Shown piece by piece: positions 24,221 through 33,166 of a stretch of 64,000 bases of DNA; the stretch's first letter is position 1; every line of letters starts with the position of its first letter. The DNA comes from Buttiauxella sp. B2 (lineage in GTDB: Bacteria; Pseudomonadota; Gammaproteobacteria; Enterobacterales; Enterobacteriaceae), in NCBI RefSeq assembly GCF_006376615.1, contig NZ_VEXQ01000011.1, positions 1 to 64,000 on the forward strand, written 5' to 3'. The position numbers and the translations under genes were made by a program. Under the pieces are notes generated by a model, which saw only the letters and a list, made by a program, of their open reading frames with translations, searched no databases and was not told the origin of the DNA.

Positions 24221-26644
24221 TTATTTTCGCAATACTAAATATTGGTGACCAGTAACCCCTCCTTTGTCAGCGATACCGTGTTTTTCACAGTGCTCTACAG
24301 ACTCAGTAAAGATATCCACCACACTAAAGTATTTTTCTGCATAGGGTTTTAACGAATCCGCCATATTACATTTATCCGAATGCCCCAAATGGAATACAGC
24401 ATAACCACCAAACTTTAGCCTTTCATGACACTGACTAAATATAAAGTCATAAGCATCAAACGACTTTTTCTGAATCACTTCAACAAAGCTCTTTGGTTGA
24501 GTATCAAAATCGTTCCTAGTCCAACCACAAAACCAGTATCTCATCCAGTTAGTCATATAAAATTTTGTACTGTCAAAGAATGGAGGTGAAGTAATGATCG
24601 CATCTAAATCCTGTATTTCTTCTGGCCATTGAACAAGTATGTCAGCTTGATAGCAATTTCCCGGAACAAAGCTGTCGCCAACCTCAGTGTCCAAAGACTT
24701 ATTTACCTTAACCCACAGTTTTTCAATTAATTTTTTGTATACGAAATCGCCAGAAGGAGCATATGGTGTAATTGGATGACTTATACGGCTCAAAGCATAA
24801 GGTCTATTACCATGTAAAATATGCAACATACATGACATAACCAAAGCCCAATCGGCTGATTGAGCATCATGATTTTTGATAAAGAAATCTCGGGCGCAGA
24901 TTATTTCTTTGAATGTATTCTCATGAAAATACTCAGGAATAGTCTTATTGAATTTTACTTCAGTTGCATCTTTAATCGATTTCTTACTAGGTTGAGAGCT
25001 AGCAATATACTCCTCCAAAGAGTCAATTATTTCAGTGACCTTAGCACGACTTGGCCGCTTCATTTTGGCGTTACTAAGACTTGTTGCCAACAAACCAATA
25101 TCCATACCAAATGACTTGCGCCCATTTAGTGCAGCTTCAAAAGGAATGGTTCCTGACCCACTAAAAGGGTCGAGGATTCTGTCACCTACTTTAGAGAATG
25201 CTTCTACAAGTTTAAATGCTAATGCAGGTTTCATCTTCCCCTGGTATGAACAAACTGAGTGCAGAGCATTGCCCCAGTTACGCTTCGAATAAGGATGCTG
25301 AAGGTGTGGCAAAGACTCTTTGAACATATCCCACTTATGAGAAATATCACAACCTTGTATATCAACTCCAGCAACAGATATTTTATCGACATTAGTCTTT
25401 TCCAAGACAATTAATGACTGAGTTAAAGGGGCCCCTGATTTAGATTTCCTCCCCCTCAACCTTACAATATCAAGAGTTCCAAAACCAAAATCCTCTGCTA
25501 TTGCACTGAGGATGTCATGCGTAGGGACGTGTATACCGCCATAAAGTGAATCTCCAATATCAATAGCAGCAATACTGCCTGCTTTCATATGCTTGGAAAG
25601 CCCCTTAAATACAAGCCCCATTTCCTCAAAATATCCTGCAGCCATTTTAGGAATGCGTTCATCATATGCATTGGCTGCAAGTTCAGAAACAACAGTTTGG
25701 GCAGCTGGGTGGACAATATTACCTTTATTTTTTGTTACATCATTAATTCCCGAAGTCACAACATCATCTCGAAAACTGCGTAAACAATTAGCCGTAGTAA
25801 TAAACCCCATGTACCACAACTCTAACTTAGTATTCCTAAAGTAGTTCGTCCCATTCAAGTACGGTGGGCTTGTAATTACACCATCAACATTAAGTGGCTG
25901 CAATTCATGAAGTTGTTTTGCGTTGTGCGCGACTAGCTTTGCCTCGACTAAAGATGTTGGACAACGTAAGCAATCTTCTGCTAAAAGCATTAATTGCTCT
26001 TGAACTGATTTAATAAATTCAGGTAGGCCTTTCGCAAGTTCTTTAGTTGTTTTGAACCGAACATCGCCAGCACGTTTTAAGCGAGAGCAAATGATAAGTT
26101 TCGAGATAACAGCCACTTCAAGTGCTAACCCTACTACTGGCTTTTTAGATAATAACTCATCGTTCAAAGTTCTAATTTTCAGAAGCTTTAAAAACATGTC
26201 ATCATCAAAATATACGCTATCTTTGAATGCTATTGTATAATGTTCTCTCAACTCTTTTTTTTCACAAAAACTACCATACATATTTGGCAATTCTTTAGAT
26301 AGCTGCCTAATTTCATTGTAAAGATTAATTTTTTTATCTTTTGGCAAAGCTGCAATTGTTAACTTTGCATTAATAACTTTGCGCATTGCTGGGTTTATTT
26401 CACAATAAAATGTCTGAATATTTTGAAAACCAAGCGTCAAAGGAGTAGTTCCTACTCCAGCAAACGGTTCTAGGATACTTTTAGCTCTAGGCATATATGT
26501 ATCTAAAACAGAACGAACAAATTCAGATGAATAACCTTCAAGGTATGCATACCAATCATGAAGGAACTCCCCTTTACCACCAACATGGGTAACATCTTTG
26601 GGATCAACTTTTAAATCTAAAGGTAGGTAGTTAGACACAGACAT
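24221..26644 (-). CDS. Two-headed DNA methyltransferase (two N4/N6 amino-methylase domains)
   Basis: An 807-residue protein with two complete sets of methylase motifs. Half 1 has motif I EPFAGVGTT (59-67) and motif IV TSPPYLNG (258-265). Half 2 has motif I DPFSGSGT (492-499) and motif IV TSPPFFDS (685-692). (S)PPY/F motifs are used by N4-cytosine and N6-adenine methylases. Two heads in one chain are known for enzymes that protect asymmetric sites, each head modifying one strand (M.FokI is the classic case). With the convergent HNH nuclease it forms a likely type II/IIS-like system located beside the integrase, the usual cargo position of P4-like elements. The ATG at 26644 is used; RAGDVRFKTT may contribute to DNA contacts. 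Confidence 0.85.
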   Translation of the reverse strand: MSVSNYLPLDLKVDPKDVTHVGGKGEFLHDWYAYLEGYSSEFVRSVLDTYMPRAKSILEPFAGVGTTPLTLGFQNIQTFYCEINPAMRKVINAKLTIAALPKDKKINLYNEIRQLSKELPNMYGSFCEKKELREHYTIAFKDSVYFDDDMFLKLLKIRTLNDELLSKKPVVGLALEVAVISKLIICSRLKRAGDVRFKTTKELAKGLPEFIKSVQEQLMLLAEDCLRCPTSLVEAKLVAHNAKQLHELQPLNVDGVITSPPYLNGTNYFRNTKLELWYMGFITTANCLRSFRDDVVTSGINDVTKNKGNIVHPAAQTVVSELAANAYDERIPKMAAGYFEEMGLVFKGLSKHMKAGSIAAIDIGDSLYGGIHVPTHDILSAIAEDFGFGTLDIVRLRGRKSKSGAPLTQSLIVLEKTNVDKISVAGVDIQGCDISHKWDMFKESLPHLQHPYSKRNWGNALHSVCSYQGKMKPALAFKLVEAFSKVGDRILDPFSGSGTIPFEAALNGRKSFGMDIGLLATSLSNAKMKRPSRAKVTEIIDSLEEYIASSQPSKKSIKDATEVKFNKTIPEYFHENTFKEIICARDFFIKNHDAQSADWALVMSCMLHILHGNRPYALSRISHPITPYAPSGDFVYKKLIEKLWVKVNKSLDTEVGDSFVPGNCYQADILVQWPEEIQDLDAIITSPPFFDSTKFYMTNWMRYWFCGWTRNDFDTQPKSFVEVIQKKSFDAYDFIFSQCHERLKFGGYAVFHLGHSDKCNMADSLKPYAEKYFSVVDIFTESVEHCEKHGIADKGGVTGHQYLVLRK

Positions 26645-26725
26645 TTTTTAACCTTTTCAGCGTTGGCGATAACAGCGAAGGATATTAATAGTTGTCTCGC
26701 TTATATCAACCACTTCATCAACTTG

Positions 26726-26747
26726 ATACTGTATTAATTAACAGTAT
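26726..26747. promoter_or_regulatory. Inverted repeat ATACTGT-N8-ACAGTAT upstream of the methylase
   Basis: Perfect 7-base arms around ATTAATTA, 82 bases before the methylase ATG. It could be an operator controlling methylase expression, as is common in restriction systems, although I find no controller (C) protein gene. The rest of 26645-26922 has no gene. Confidence 0.5.
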
Positions 26748-26922
26748 TGCATATGTAAGCAATTATGGATATTGCAATTTCGTTAGAGAAAATTTTTCTG
26801 AGACATATTTGTTGTAACTTCCGAAGCTACTGCATACTACGTTGTTGAATAAAAATGATTTTTCTGATGGCAAGCGAGGCTACAGAGAAAATCAAATCAT
26901 GGGATTCCCCAGTAGTCCGCGC

Positions 26923-28194
26923 TTAACCCACATGTTTATGGGCATTAGTTTTTCCAAAATCAAACGGACTAATCCCCTTATCCCGATTCGTATCCAGATA
27001 ATCCGCCCACCACTGCAGCATTAGCCTGCGCTCCCCCAGATGCTCGGCCTTATGAATATAAGCAGCCCGCACAGAGTTACGTTCCTGGTGACTCATCTGT
27101 CGCTCTACCGCATCCTTCGACCATAGCCCCGACTCAATCAACGAACTACATGCCATCGTCCTAAAACCATGCCCGCAGACTTCAACTTTCGTATCATAGC
27201 CCATAACCCGCAAAGCCTTATTGACAGTGTTTTCACTCATCGGCTTACGTGGATCGTGATCACCAACGAAGATCAGCTCACGGTTTCCGCTCATACTTTT
27301 GATCTTTTCCAGAATGGCAAGAGCTTGACGCGATAAAGGAACAAGATGTGGAGTCTTCATCTTGGATCCACGCTGAGAGTGTTTAACGCCTTCCAGCGGT
27401 TCACGCTCTCCGGGAATCTTCCACATAGCCGTTTCAAAATCCACTTCTGTCCAGCGAGCAAAACGTAACTCGCTCGAACGGATGAAAACCAGTAACGTCA
27501 AATCCACAGCTAACCGCGTTAATGGTCTGCCGGTGTAGTTATCAATACGATGGAGTAACTCAGGAATGCGGTTGAGATCTAGCGCAGCGCGATGCTTTCG
27601 TTTAGCTGTTGCGATCGCACCAGCGATCTCTTGTGCAGGATTGTAATCAATTAAGCCGTTCTGTACCGCAAAGCGCATTATTGCCGTTGTTCGCTGTTGA
27701 AGACGCGCAGCCACTTCAAGGCGTCCTGACTTTTCCACTGCTTTAATTGGAACCAGTAAGTCACGAGTACCAATATCTTTGATATTTCGCTTCCCAACTG
27801 AAGCAAATAAATTGTCTTCCAGGCTTTTCAATACACGAGCACTATGCGATGCCGACCACTTCTGATTGCTGGCGTGCCAGTCTCTGGCTACCACTTCAAA
27901 AGTTATCGCTTCTTGCTCCTGCTCTACCTGAACGGCTTTCTTGTTCTCACTGGGATCAACGCCGTTAGCTAAAAGCTTACGAGCTTCATCACGCCGTGCC
28001 CTGGCATCAGCCAGCGACACTTCAGGGTATTTCCCTAAAGCCAGCATCTTTTCTTTACCGCCGAAGCGATAACGCAGCCGCCAATATTTCGAACCGTTCG
28101 GGTGAACAAGCAAAACCATGCCGTCACCATCCGTCAGCTTATAAGCTTTTTCTTCGGGCTTGGCTGTACGAACCTTCACATCACTCAGAGCCAT
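26923..28194 (-). CDS. P4-type tyrosine integrase
   Basis: A 423-residue tyrosine recombinase with the N-terminal DUF4102 arm-binding domain (MALSDVKVRTAKPEEKAYKL, LALGKYPEVSLADAR). Catalytic residues are Arg239 (FIRSSELRFARW), His342 and Arg345 (HGFRTMA), His369 (MSHQ) and Tyr379 (AAYIHKAEHL). It reads away from the tRNA-Leu gene, whose 3' end lies about 200 bases upstream, the standard layout for integration at a tRNA end. I chose the ATG at 28194, with GAAAGGATA upstream; a longer frame starts at 28230. It looks intact, so island 2 may still be mobile. Confidence 0.95.
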   Translation of the reverse strand: MALSDVKVRTAKPEEKAYKLTDGDGMVLLVHPNGSKYWRLRYRFGGKEKMLALGKYPEVSLADARARRDEARKLLANGVDPSENKKAVQVEQEQEAITFEVVARDWHASNQKWSASHSARVLKSLEDNLFASVGKRNIKDIGTRDLLVPIKAVEKSGRLEVAARLQQRTTAIMRFAVQNGLIDYNPAQEIAGAIATAKRKHRAALDLNRIPELLHRIDNYTGRPLTRLAVDLTLLVFIRSSELRFARWTEVDFETAMWKIPGEREPLEGVKHSQRGSKMKTPHLVPLSRQALAILEKIKSMSGNRELIFVGDHDPRKPMSENTVNKALRVMGYDTKVEVCGHGFRTMACSSLIESGLWSKDAVERQMSHQERNSVRAAYIHKAEHLGERRLMLQWWADYLDTNRDKGISPFDFGKTNAHKHVG

Positions 28195-28211
28195 GTTGAG
28201 TATCCTTTCAA

Positions 28212-28408
28212 GGGTTCTGTGTGGGTACAAACATTATCGAACCGGGATATACCCGCATTTGTACCCGCATCAGTAAGTTGATGTAGATTGAATCAGGTTG
28301 ACTTATGTTGACTGAAAAAGCGAGGTGAGCCTTGCGGAGACTGGATTTTAGGCATAAAAAAAGACCTCAATTGAGGTCTATTTACATACTAATGGTGCCG
28401 AAGGCCGG
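28212..28408. repeat. tRNA-proximal att site (C) and integrase leader
   Basis: This direct repeat partner of 10362-10548 contains arm-like motifs GTGGGTACAAA (28221-28231) and TTTGTACCCGC (28258-28268), the terminator palindrome and the tRNA-Leu 3' end (28393-28408). Its core TTGAGGTCTATTTACATAC (28371-28389) also occurs at 10509 and, without the first base, at 626. It forms the chromosomal border of the islands. Confidence 0.85.
28355..28379 (-). terminator. tRNA-Leu terminator
   Basis: The palindrome AGACCTCAATTGAGGTCT is followed on minus by a run of seven T. It lies 14 bases beyond the tRNA CCA end and was copied with the att repeats. Confidence 0.9.
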
Positions 28409-28477
28409 AATCGAACCGGCACGTATTTCTACGGTTGATTTTGAATCAACTGCGTCTACCGATTTCGCCACTTCGGC
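28393..28477 (-). tRNA. tRNA-Leu (CAA)
   Basis: An 85-base tRNA on minus: acceptor GCCGAAG/CTTCGGC, anticodon stem-loop GTTGATTCAAAATCAAC with anticodon CAA, a long variable arm, T loop GGTTCGATTCC and an encoded CCA (28393-28395). It resembles E. coli leuX, but in this location it stands before ygjR. It is the target of the islands to its left; island integration keeps the gene whole. Confidence 0.97.
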
Positions 28478-28505
28478 ACGAAGAGGTATGCGGAAAACGT
28501 TGGGG

Positions 28506-28533
28506 ATTATACCTGTCACAGACCGCCTTGCAA
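28506..28533 (-). promoter_or_regulatory. tRNA-Leu promoter
   Basis: On minus, TTGCAA (-35, 28528-28533) and a consensus TATAAT (-10, 28506-28511) are 16 bases apart, with a short GC-containing discriminator. The -10 box lies 28 bases before the mature tRNA. Confidence 0.85.
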
Positions 28534-28724
28534 GCCCCATTCTACCTTTTGCGTGCTAAGTGCTGAAAAAACAAACGCATTATCGCTTTATTATGCGTAT
28601 GGAGCTGATATAGCGGTGATCTATCTCATCTGAGCACCTCAAATCTGCGGCGCCCAGCACTGGTTTTCCCATCACATCATGATAGTCTTTCAAAGATAAT
28701 CCCCTTCGGAGATAGCACCCGTTT

Positions 28725-29723
28725 ATGATACGCCTCGCTGTTATTGGAACTAACTGGATCACCCGTCAGTTCGTCGATGCTGCTCACGAAAGTGGCAAAT
28801 ATAAACTCACCGCGGTCTACTCCCGCTCACTTGAACAAGCGCAAACCTTCGCCAGCGACTATCCGGTGGAGCATCTGTTTATCGACCTGAATGCGATGGC
28901 GCAAAGCGATGCGTTTGATGCGGTTTACATCGCCAGCCCGAATTCCCTGCACTCCCCGCAAACGCTGTTGTTCCTTAGCCATAAAAAACATGTGATTTGC
29001 GAGAAGCCGCTGGCGTCTAATTTGCGCGAAGTGGAAGCGGCAATTGCCTGTGCGCGTGAAAACCAGGTGGTGCTGTTCGAAGCGTTTAAAACTGCTAGCT
29101 TGCCGAATTTTATCGCGCTTCAGCAGGCGTTGCCGAAAGTGGGCAAGATCCGCAAAGTACTGCTCAACTATTGCCAGTATTCATCTCGCTATCAGCGTTA
29201 TCTGGATGGCGAGAATCCAAATACCTTTAATCCGGCGCTCTCTAACGGCTCGATTATGGACATTGGTTTTTACACCCTGGCCTCTGCGGTTGCGCTGTGG
29301 GGTGAGCCGTATTCGGTTCATGCCACCGCCAGTCTTCTGGAAAGCGGTGTTGATGCGCACGGTTCAGTGCAGATGAATTACGGTGATTTTGATGTAAATC
29401 TGCTGCACTCCAAAGTGAGTGATTCGGTGATTCCAAGTGAGATCCAGGGTGAAGCGGGTTCGCTGGTTATCGAGAAAATATCTGAGTGCCAGCGCATTAC
29501 ATTTATTCCGCGTGGTGGCAAACCGCAGGATCTGACGCTGCCGCAGCATATCAATACTATGCTTTATGAAGCCGAAGTCTTTGCTCGTTTAGTCGCTGGC
29601 AACGAAGTGAATCATCCAGGTTTAGTCACGTCGCGTTCCACTGCGGCGCTGAGTACGGAAATCCGCGCCCAGACTGGCGTGAAATTCCCGGCGGATGATG
29701 TGCCGGCACATTCTCCTGTGTGA
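28725..29723 (+). CDS. ygjR: Gfo/Idh/MocA-family oxidoreductase YgjR
   Basis: A 332-residue NAD(P)-dependent oxidoreductase matching E. coli YgjR in length and neighbours (alx, sstT follow). The N-terminal Rossmann fold starts LAVIGTNWITRQF, and the family EKP motif is in HVICEKPLASN (about 90-100). The C-terminal substrate domain contains NGSIMDIGFYTL. Substrate unknown; a sugar or cyclitol is likely for the family. Everything from here rightward fits the conserved chromosomal backbone. Confidence 0.95.
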   Translation: MIRLAVIGTNWITRQFVDAAHESGKYKLTAVYSRSLEQAQTFASDYPVEHLFIDLNAMAQSDAFDAVYIASPNSLHSPQTLLFLSHKKHVICEKPLASNLREVEAAIACARENQVVLFEAFKTASLPNFIALQQALPKVGKIRKVLLNYCQYSSRYQRYLDGENPNTFNPALSNGSIMDIGFYTLASAVALWGEPYSVHATASLLESGVDAHGSVQMNYGDFDVNLLHSKVSDSVIPSEIQGEAGSLVIEKISECQRITFIPRGGKPQDLTLPQHINTMLYEAEVFARLVAGNEVNHPGLVTSRSTAALSTEIRAQTGVKFPADDVPAHSPV

Positions 29724-29798
29724 TATACGGCGTAAAGCTGTGTAAAACAAAAGGTGAAATGTTGACGAAATGTGTGCAATGTAATAATTTCCCGCCCG

Positions 29799-29965
29799 CA
29801 AAGGGGAGTAACTTCATTGCCGGTTAATCGTCATTACGGTGCTACTAAAGCACCCGGTTGCCGGGCAACGTTTTATACGTTGTAAGTGAGACCTTGCCGG
29901 AAGGCGAGATCCCTGTTGCAAGCATTAGCGGCTGGCGTCTTCCGACGTTGGCCGTTTTTGTTTTT
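29799..29965 (+). ncRNA. yybP-ykoY manganese riboswitch in the alx leader
   Basis: The alx leader carries the conserved yybP-ykoY start AAGGGGAGTA (29801-29810), a CCCGGTTGCCGGGC hairpin and the GTGAGACCTTGCCGG segment, then GC-rich strands before a T run (GGCCGTTTTTGTTTTTG). In E. coli this element senses Mn2+ and alkaline pH and controls alx translation. Boundaries are approximate. A promoter TTGACG/TAATTT (17-base spacing) lies just upstream at about 29762-29790. Confidence 0.88.
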
Positions 29966-29980
29966 GAAGGAATAATTTTT

Positions 29981-30949
29981 ATGAATAGTGTCGGCACTCC
30001 ATTACTGTGGGGCGGTTTTGCCGTTGTGGTCGTCATCATGCTGGCTATCGACCTCCTGCTCCAGGGGCGTAAAGGCTCGCACACCATGTCCATGAAACAG
30101 GCAGCAGCCTGGTCCCTGGTCTGGGTTTCGCTTTCGCTGCTGTTTAACGCAGCATTCTGGTGGTATCTCACCGGAACATCTGGCCGTGAAGTGGCGGACA
30201 CACAAGCTCTCGCCTTCCTCACTGGTTATCTGATTGAAAAAGCGCTGGCAGTAGATAACGTCTTCGTCTGGCTGATGCTGTTTAGCTATTTCGCTGTTCC
30301 TGCTGCATTGCAGCGCCGCGTGCTGGTCTACGGTGTGCTGGGTGCGATTGTGCTGCGTACCATTATGATCTTCGCGGGTAGCTGGTTGATTTCCCAGTTT
30401 GAATGGCTGCTGTATATCTTCGGCGCGTTCTTGCTGTTCACGGGTATCAAGATGGCGCTGGCAAAAGCAGATGAAGGTGGTATCGGCGATAAGCCGCTGG
30501 TGCGCTGGATTCGTAGTCACCTACGCATGACGGATAAAATTGAAGGCGAGCACTTCTTTATTCGTAAAAACGGCGTGTTGTTCGCAACACCGTTACTGCT
30601 GGTACTGATTCTGGTTGAACTGAGCGACGTGATTTTCGCGGTCGACAGTATTCCGGCTATCTTCGCGGTGACAACTGATCCGTTCATCGTGCTGACGTCG
30701 AATCTGTTTGCAATCCTGGGTTTGCGTGCGATGTACTTCCTGCTGGCAGGCGTAGCAGAGCGTTTCTCAATGCTGAAGTATGGTCTATCGATCATTCTGG
30801 TATTCATTGGCGTGAAGATGATGATTGTCGATTTCTACCATATCCCAATCGCGATTTCGCTGGGCGTGGTGGGTGGCATTCTGGCACTGACGCTTATCAT
30901 CAACGCCATTGTGAACTACCGTAACGATCAGAAGAAACTCGCGAAGTAA
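29981..30949 (+). CDS. alx: TerC-family membrane protein Alx
   Basis: A 322-residue inner-membrane protein of the TerC family matching E. coli Alx, which is implicated in manganese export and alkaline response. Conserved acidic membrane motifs are visible: [14 protein letters not shown] and [20 protein letters not shown]. Eight to nine hydrophobic segments are seen. The ATG at 29981 follows GAAGGAAT; the frame extends upstream through the riboswitch but is untranslated there. Regulation is by the leader riboswitch. Confidence 0.97.
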   Translation: MNSVGTPLLWGGFAVVVVIMLAIDLLLQGRKGSHTMSMKQAAAWSLVWVSLSLLFNAAFWWYLTGTSGREVADTQALAFLTGYLIEKALAVDNVFVWLMLFSYFAVPAALQRRVLVYGVLGAIVLRTIMIFAGSWLISQFEWLLYIFGAFLLFTGIKMALAKADEGGIGDKPLVRWIRSHLRMTDKIEGEHFFIRKNGVLFATPLLLVLILVELSDVIFAVDSIPAIFAVTTDPFIVLTSNLFAILGLRAMYFLLAGVAERFSMLKYGLSIILVFIGVKMMIVDFYHIPIAISLGVVGGILALTLIINAIVNYRNDQKKLAK

Positions 30950-30963
30950 CCCTTCACGATTGA

Positions 30964-31005
30964 AAAACCCCGCCATTCACTTCAATTGGCGGGGTTTTCT
31001 TTTTA
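30964..31005 (+). terminator. alx terminator
   Basis: Stem AACCCCGCCA/TTGGCGGGGTT, then TTTCTTTTT. It begins 15 bases after the alx stop. Confidence 0.95.
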
Positions 31006-31254
31006 AGGCACGTAAATCTGGCAAGTCAATTAGCCGTTCAGCTCAGGCTTTGCGATTTGTCGCTAATATCACACATTTGTTAATAAACAGTTAAAAAATC
31101 TAACCGATGCCGAAATAATCAGTGATTACTACTTACTACCCTGCGACATTTCCTTATACTCAACCAGGCAAACACAATTCTTTACATCCGGTGAATTAAG
31201 TACCTCAGAGTACCAATGCTGGATGGGACGACATACAACACAGGAAGGTTATTC

Positions 31255-32499
31255 ATGGCTACACAATCCCCGGGTATTTTTCAACGCCTGGCACAGGGCA
31301 GTCTGGTAAAACAGATTTTAGTTGGTCTGGTGCTCGGTATCGCACTGGCGGCAATTTCAAAACCAGCGGCAATTGCCGTCGGTTTGCTCGGTACATTATT
31401 CGTTGGTGCGCTGAAAGCTGTCGCCCCAGTATTGGTTCTGATGCTGGTGATGGCGTCGATTGCCAACCATCAACACGGTCAGAAAACCAGTATTCGCCCT
31501 ATTCTGGTGCTTTACCTTCTGGGCACGTTCACTGCGGCACTCACCGCGGTCGTGGTCAGCTTCCTGTTCCCTTCCACACTGCACCTGGTGGCTGGCGCGA
31601 CAGATATCACTCCGCCATCGGGCATTGTGGAAGTTCTGCGCGGCCTGCTACTGAGCATGGTATCTAACCCAATTAATGCGCTGCTGAACGCCAACTACAT
31701 CGGCATTCTGGTGTGGGCTGTGGGCCTGGGCTTTGCTCTGCGCCATGGTAACGAAAGCACTAAAAACTTGATTAACGATGTCTCCAACGCAGTCACCTTT
31801 ATCGTGAAAGTGGTGATTCGCTTTGCCCCAATCGGTATTTTTGGTCTGGTGGCGTCAACACTTGCCACAACTGGCTTTGAAACGCTGTGGGGTTACGGAC
31901 AACTGCTGCTGGTTTTGGTTGGTTGTATGTTCGGCGTGGCACTTATCATCAACCCGCTGCTGGTGTTCGTGAAAATTCGTCGCAATCCGTATCCACTGGT
32001 GTTCGCTTGCCTGCGTGAAAGTGGCGTAACAGCCTTCTTCACCCGTAGTTCTGCGGCCAACATTCCAGTAAATATGGCGCTGTGTGAGAAGCTGAATCTG
32101 GACCGCGATACTTATTCCGTGTCCATCCCGTTGGGCGCAACCATTAACATGGCTGGTGCGGCAATCACTATTACCGTTCTGACATTGGCTGCGGTAAATA
32201 CTCTGGGTGTGCCAGTGGATCTGCCAACAGCCATACTGCTGAGCGTGGTGGCTTCTCTGTGTGCATGCGGGGCGTCTGGTGTGGCGGGCGGTTCTCTACT
32301 ACTGATCCCACTGGCTTGCGGCATGTTTGGCATCCCAAATGAGATTGCCATGCAGGTGGTTGCAGTCGGCTTCATCATCGGCGTGTTGCAGGATTCTTGC
32401 GAGACTGCACTGAACTCCTCAACCGACGTGCTGTTTACTGCGGCGGCTTGCCAGGCAGAAGATGCACGCCTGGCTGATAAAAACCCGTTACGCGGTTAA
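31255..32499 (+). CDS. sstT: Sodium:serine/threonine symporter SstT
   Basis: A 414-residue DAACS-family symporter, the same length as E. coli SstT. It imports serine and threonine with Na+. Family hairpin-region motifs include [16 protein letters not shown], the [17 protein letters not shown] core (Na+/substrate site) and [19 protein letters not shown] chose the ATG at 31255 (MATQSPG), with GGAAGG upstream; the longer frame from 31216 has no support. It is monocistronic between two terminators. The 30950-31254 gap holds the alx terminator and the sstT promoter region only. Confidence 0.97.
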   Translation: MATQSPGIFQRLAQGSLVKQILVGLVLGIALAAISKPAAIAVGLLGTLFVGALKAVAPVLVLMLVMASIANHQHGQKTSIRPILVLYLLGTFTAALTAVVVSFLFPSTLHLVAGATDITPPSGIVEVLRGLLLSMVSNPINALLNANYIGILVWAVGLGFALRHGNESTKNLINDVSNAVTFIVKVVIRFAPIGIFGLVASTLATTGFETLWGYGQLLLVLVGCMFGVALIINPLLVFVKIRRNPYPLVFACLRESGVTAFFTRSSAANIPVNMALCEKLNLDRDTYSVSIPLGATINMAGAAITITVLTLAAVNTLGVPVDLPTAILLSVVASLCACGASGVAGGSLLLIPLACGMFGIPNEIAMQVVAVGFIIGVLQDSCETALNSSTDVLFTAAACQAEDARLADKNPLRG

Positions 32500-32507
32500 T
32501 GCTCAAC

Positions 32508-32537
32508 ACTCCCTGCCTTTCGAGGCGGGGAGTTTTT
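32508..32537. terminator. sstT terminator
   Basis: ACTCCCTGCCT-TTCG-AGGCGGGGAGT hairpin followed by TTTTT. It lies between the convergent sstT and ygjV genes and touches the ygjV stop. Confidence 0.95.
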
Positions 32538-33078
32538 ATTCCTGTTGTTGCACTTCTTTTTCAATTTTAAACGGATCAATTCCTCGCCTTTGCATACGCC
32601 AGAAGCGAATGATGGTCAGGCCGTTCATAACCAGAAAACTCCCTTCGATTAATGTCCCGCCAATCGACCCCAACCAGAAGTTATGTGTCACCCAACAAGC
32701 CGTGGAACACCACATTACGCAGCGCGTGGTTAGCCCTTTGCAACGGAATAATGCCCAGGTACTGGCAACTGTTCCGGCAATCGGCAGTAATTCCATTGCA
32801 TGGTTAAACTTCGCAAGGCCAAATCCCAGCGTTAAGGCAATAAAAATCCCCATAACCCAGAGGCTACGGGTGCGTAGGGAAATCACGGTTCGTATCGCGT
32901 TAAGTTCCGCACTCATGCCCGCCGGGCTTGCTCCCATCAAAAAGAAGTGAATACCAATGATGGCGCTATAACCTGCCAGTTGTAACTTAAAACGCCGTTC
33001 ATCGCGGTTGATGAAGGTGGTGATGCCAACCACAAAGGCGAGAACGCCGACGCCCTGGGCAACCCAATACGCGGTCAT
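32536..33078 (-). CDS. ygjV: Inner-membrane protein YgjV
   Basis: A 180-residue hydrophobic protein of the YgjV family (about 183 residues in E. coli), with five to six membrane helices and segments such as FVVGITTFINRDERRF and FWLGSIGGTLIEGSF. Function is unknown. It is convergent with sstT and 88 bases from the end of uxaA on the same strand. The C terminus contains a charged tail (DPFKIEKEVQQQE). Confidence 0.93.
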   Translation of the reverse strand: MTAYWVAQGVGVLAFVVGITTFINRDERRFKLQLAGYSAIIGIHFFLMGASPAGMSAELNAIRTVISLRTRSLWVMGIFIALTLGFGLAKFNHAMELLPIAGTVASTWALFRCKGLTTRCVMWCSTACWVTHNFWLGSIGGTLIEGSFLVMNGLTIIRFWRMQRRGIDPFKIEKEVQQQE

Positions 33079-33112
33079 GACATGTCCTTGTTTGTAAACT
33101 CAAGACGAAAAA

Positions 33113-33143
33113 AAACGGCATTCTGAATATCAAAATGCCGTTT
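33113..33143 (-). terminator. uxaCA terminator
   Basis: AAACGGCATT/AATGCCGTTT stem with an A run on the left (T run on minus), 24 bases past the uxaA stop. Confidence 0.93.
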
Positions 33144-33166
33144 CATGGTAGCACCTATAATGCTAC

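Noticed and set aside
30002-30520. 172-codon frame antisense to alx
   Set aside because: Its composition is that of a shadow frame (many His, Gln and Cys), and it lies wholly inside the well-supported alx gene.
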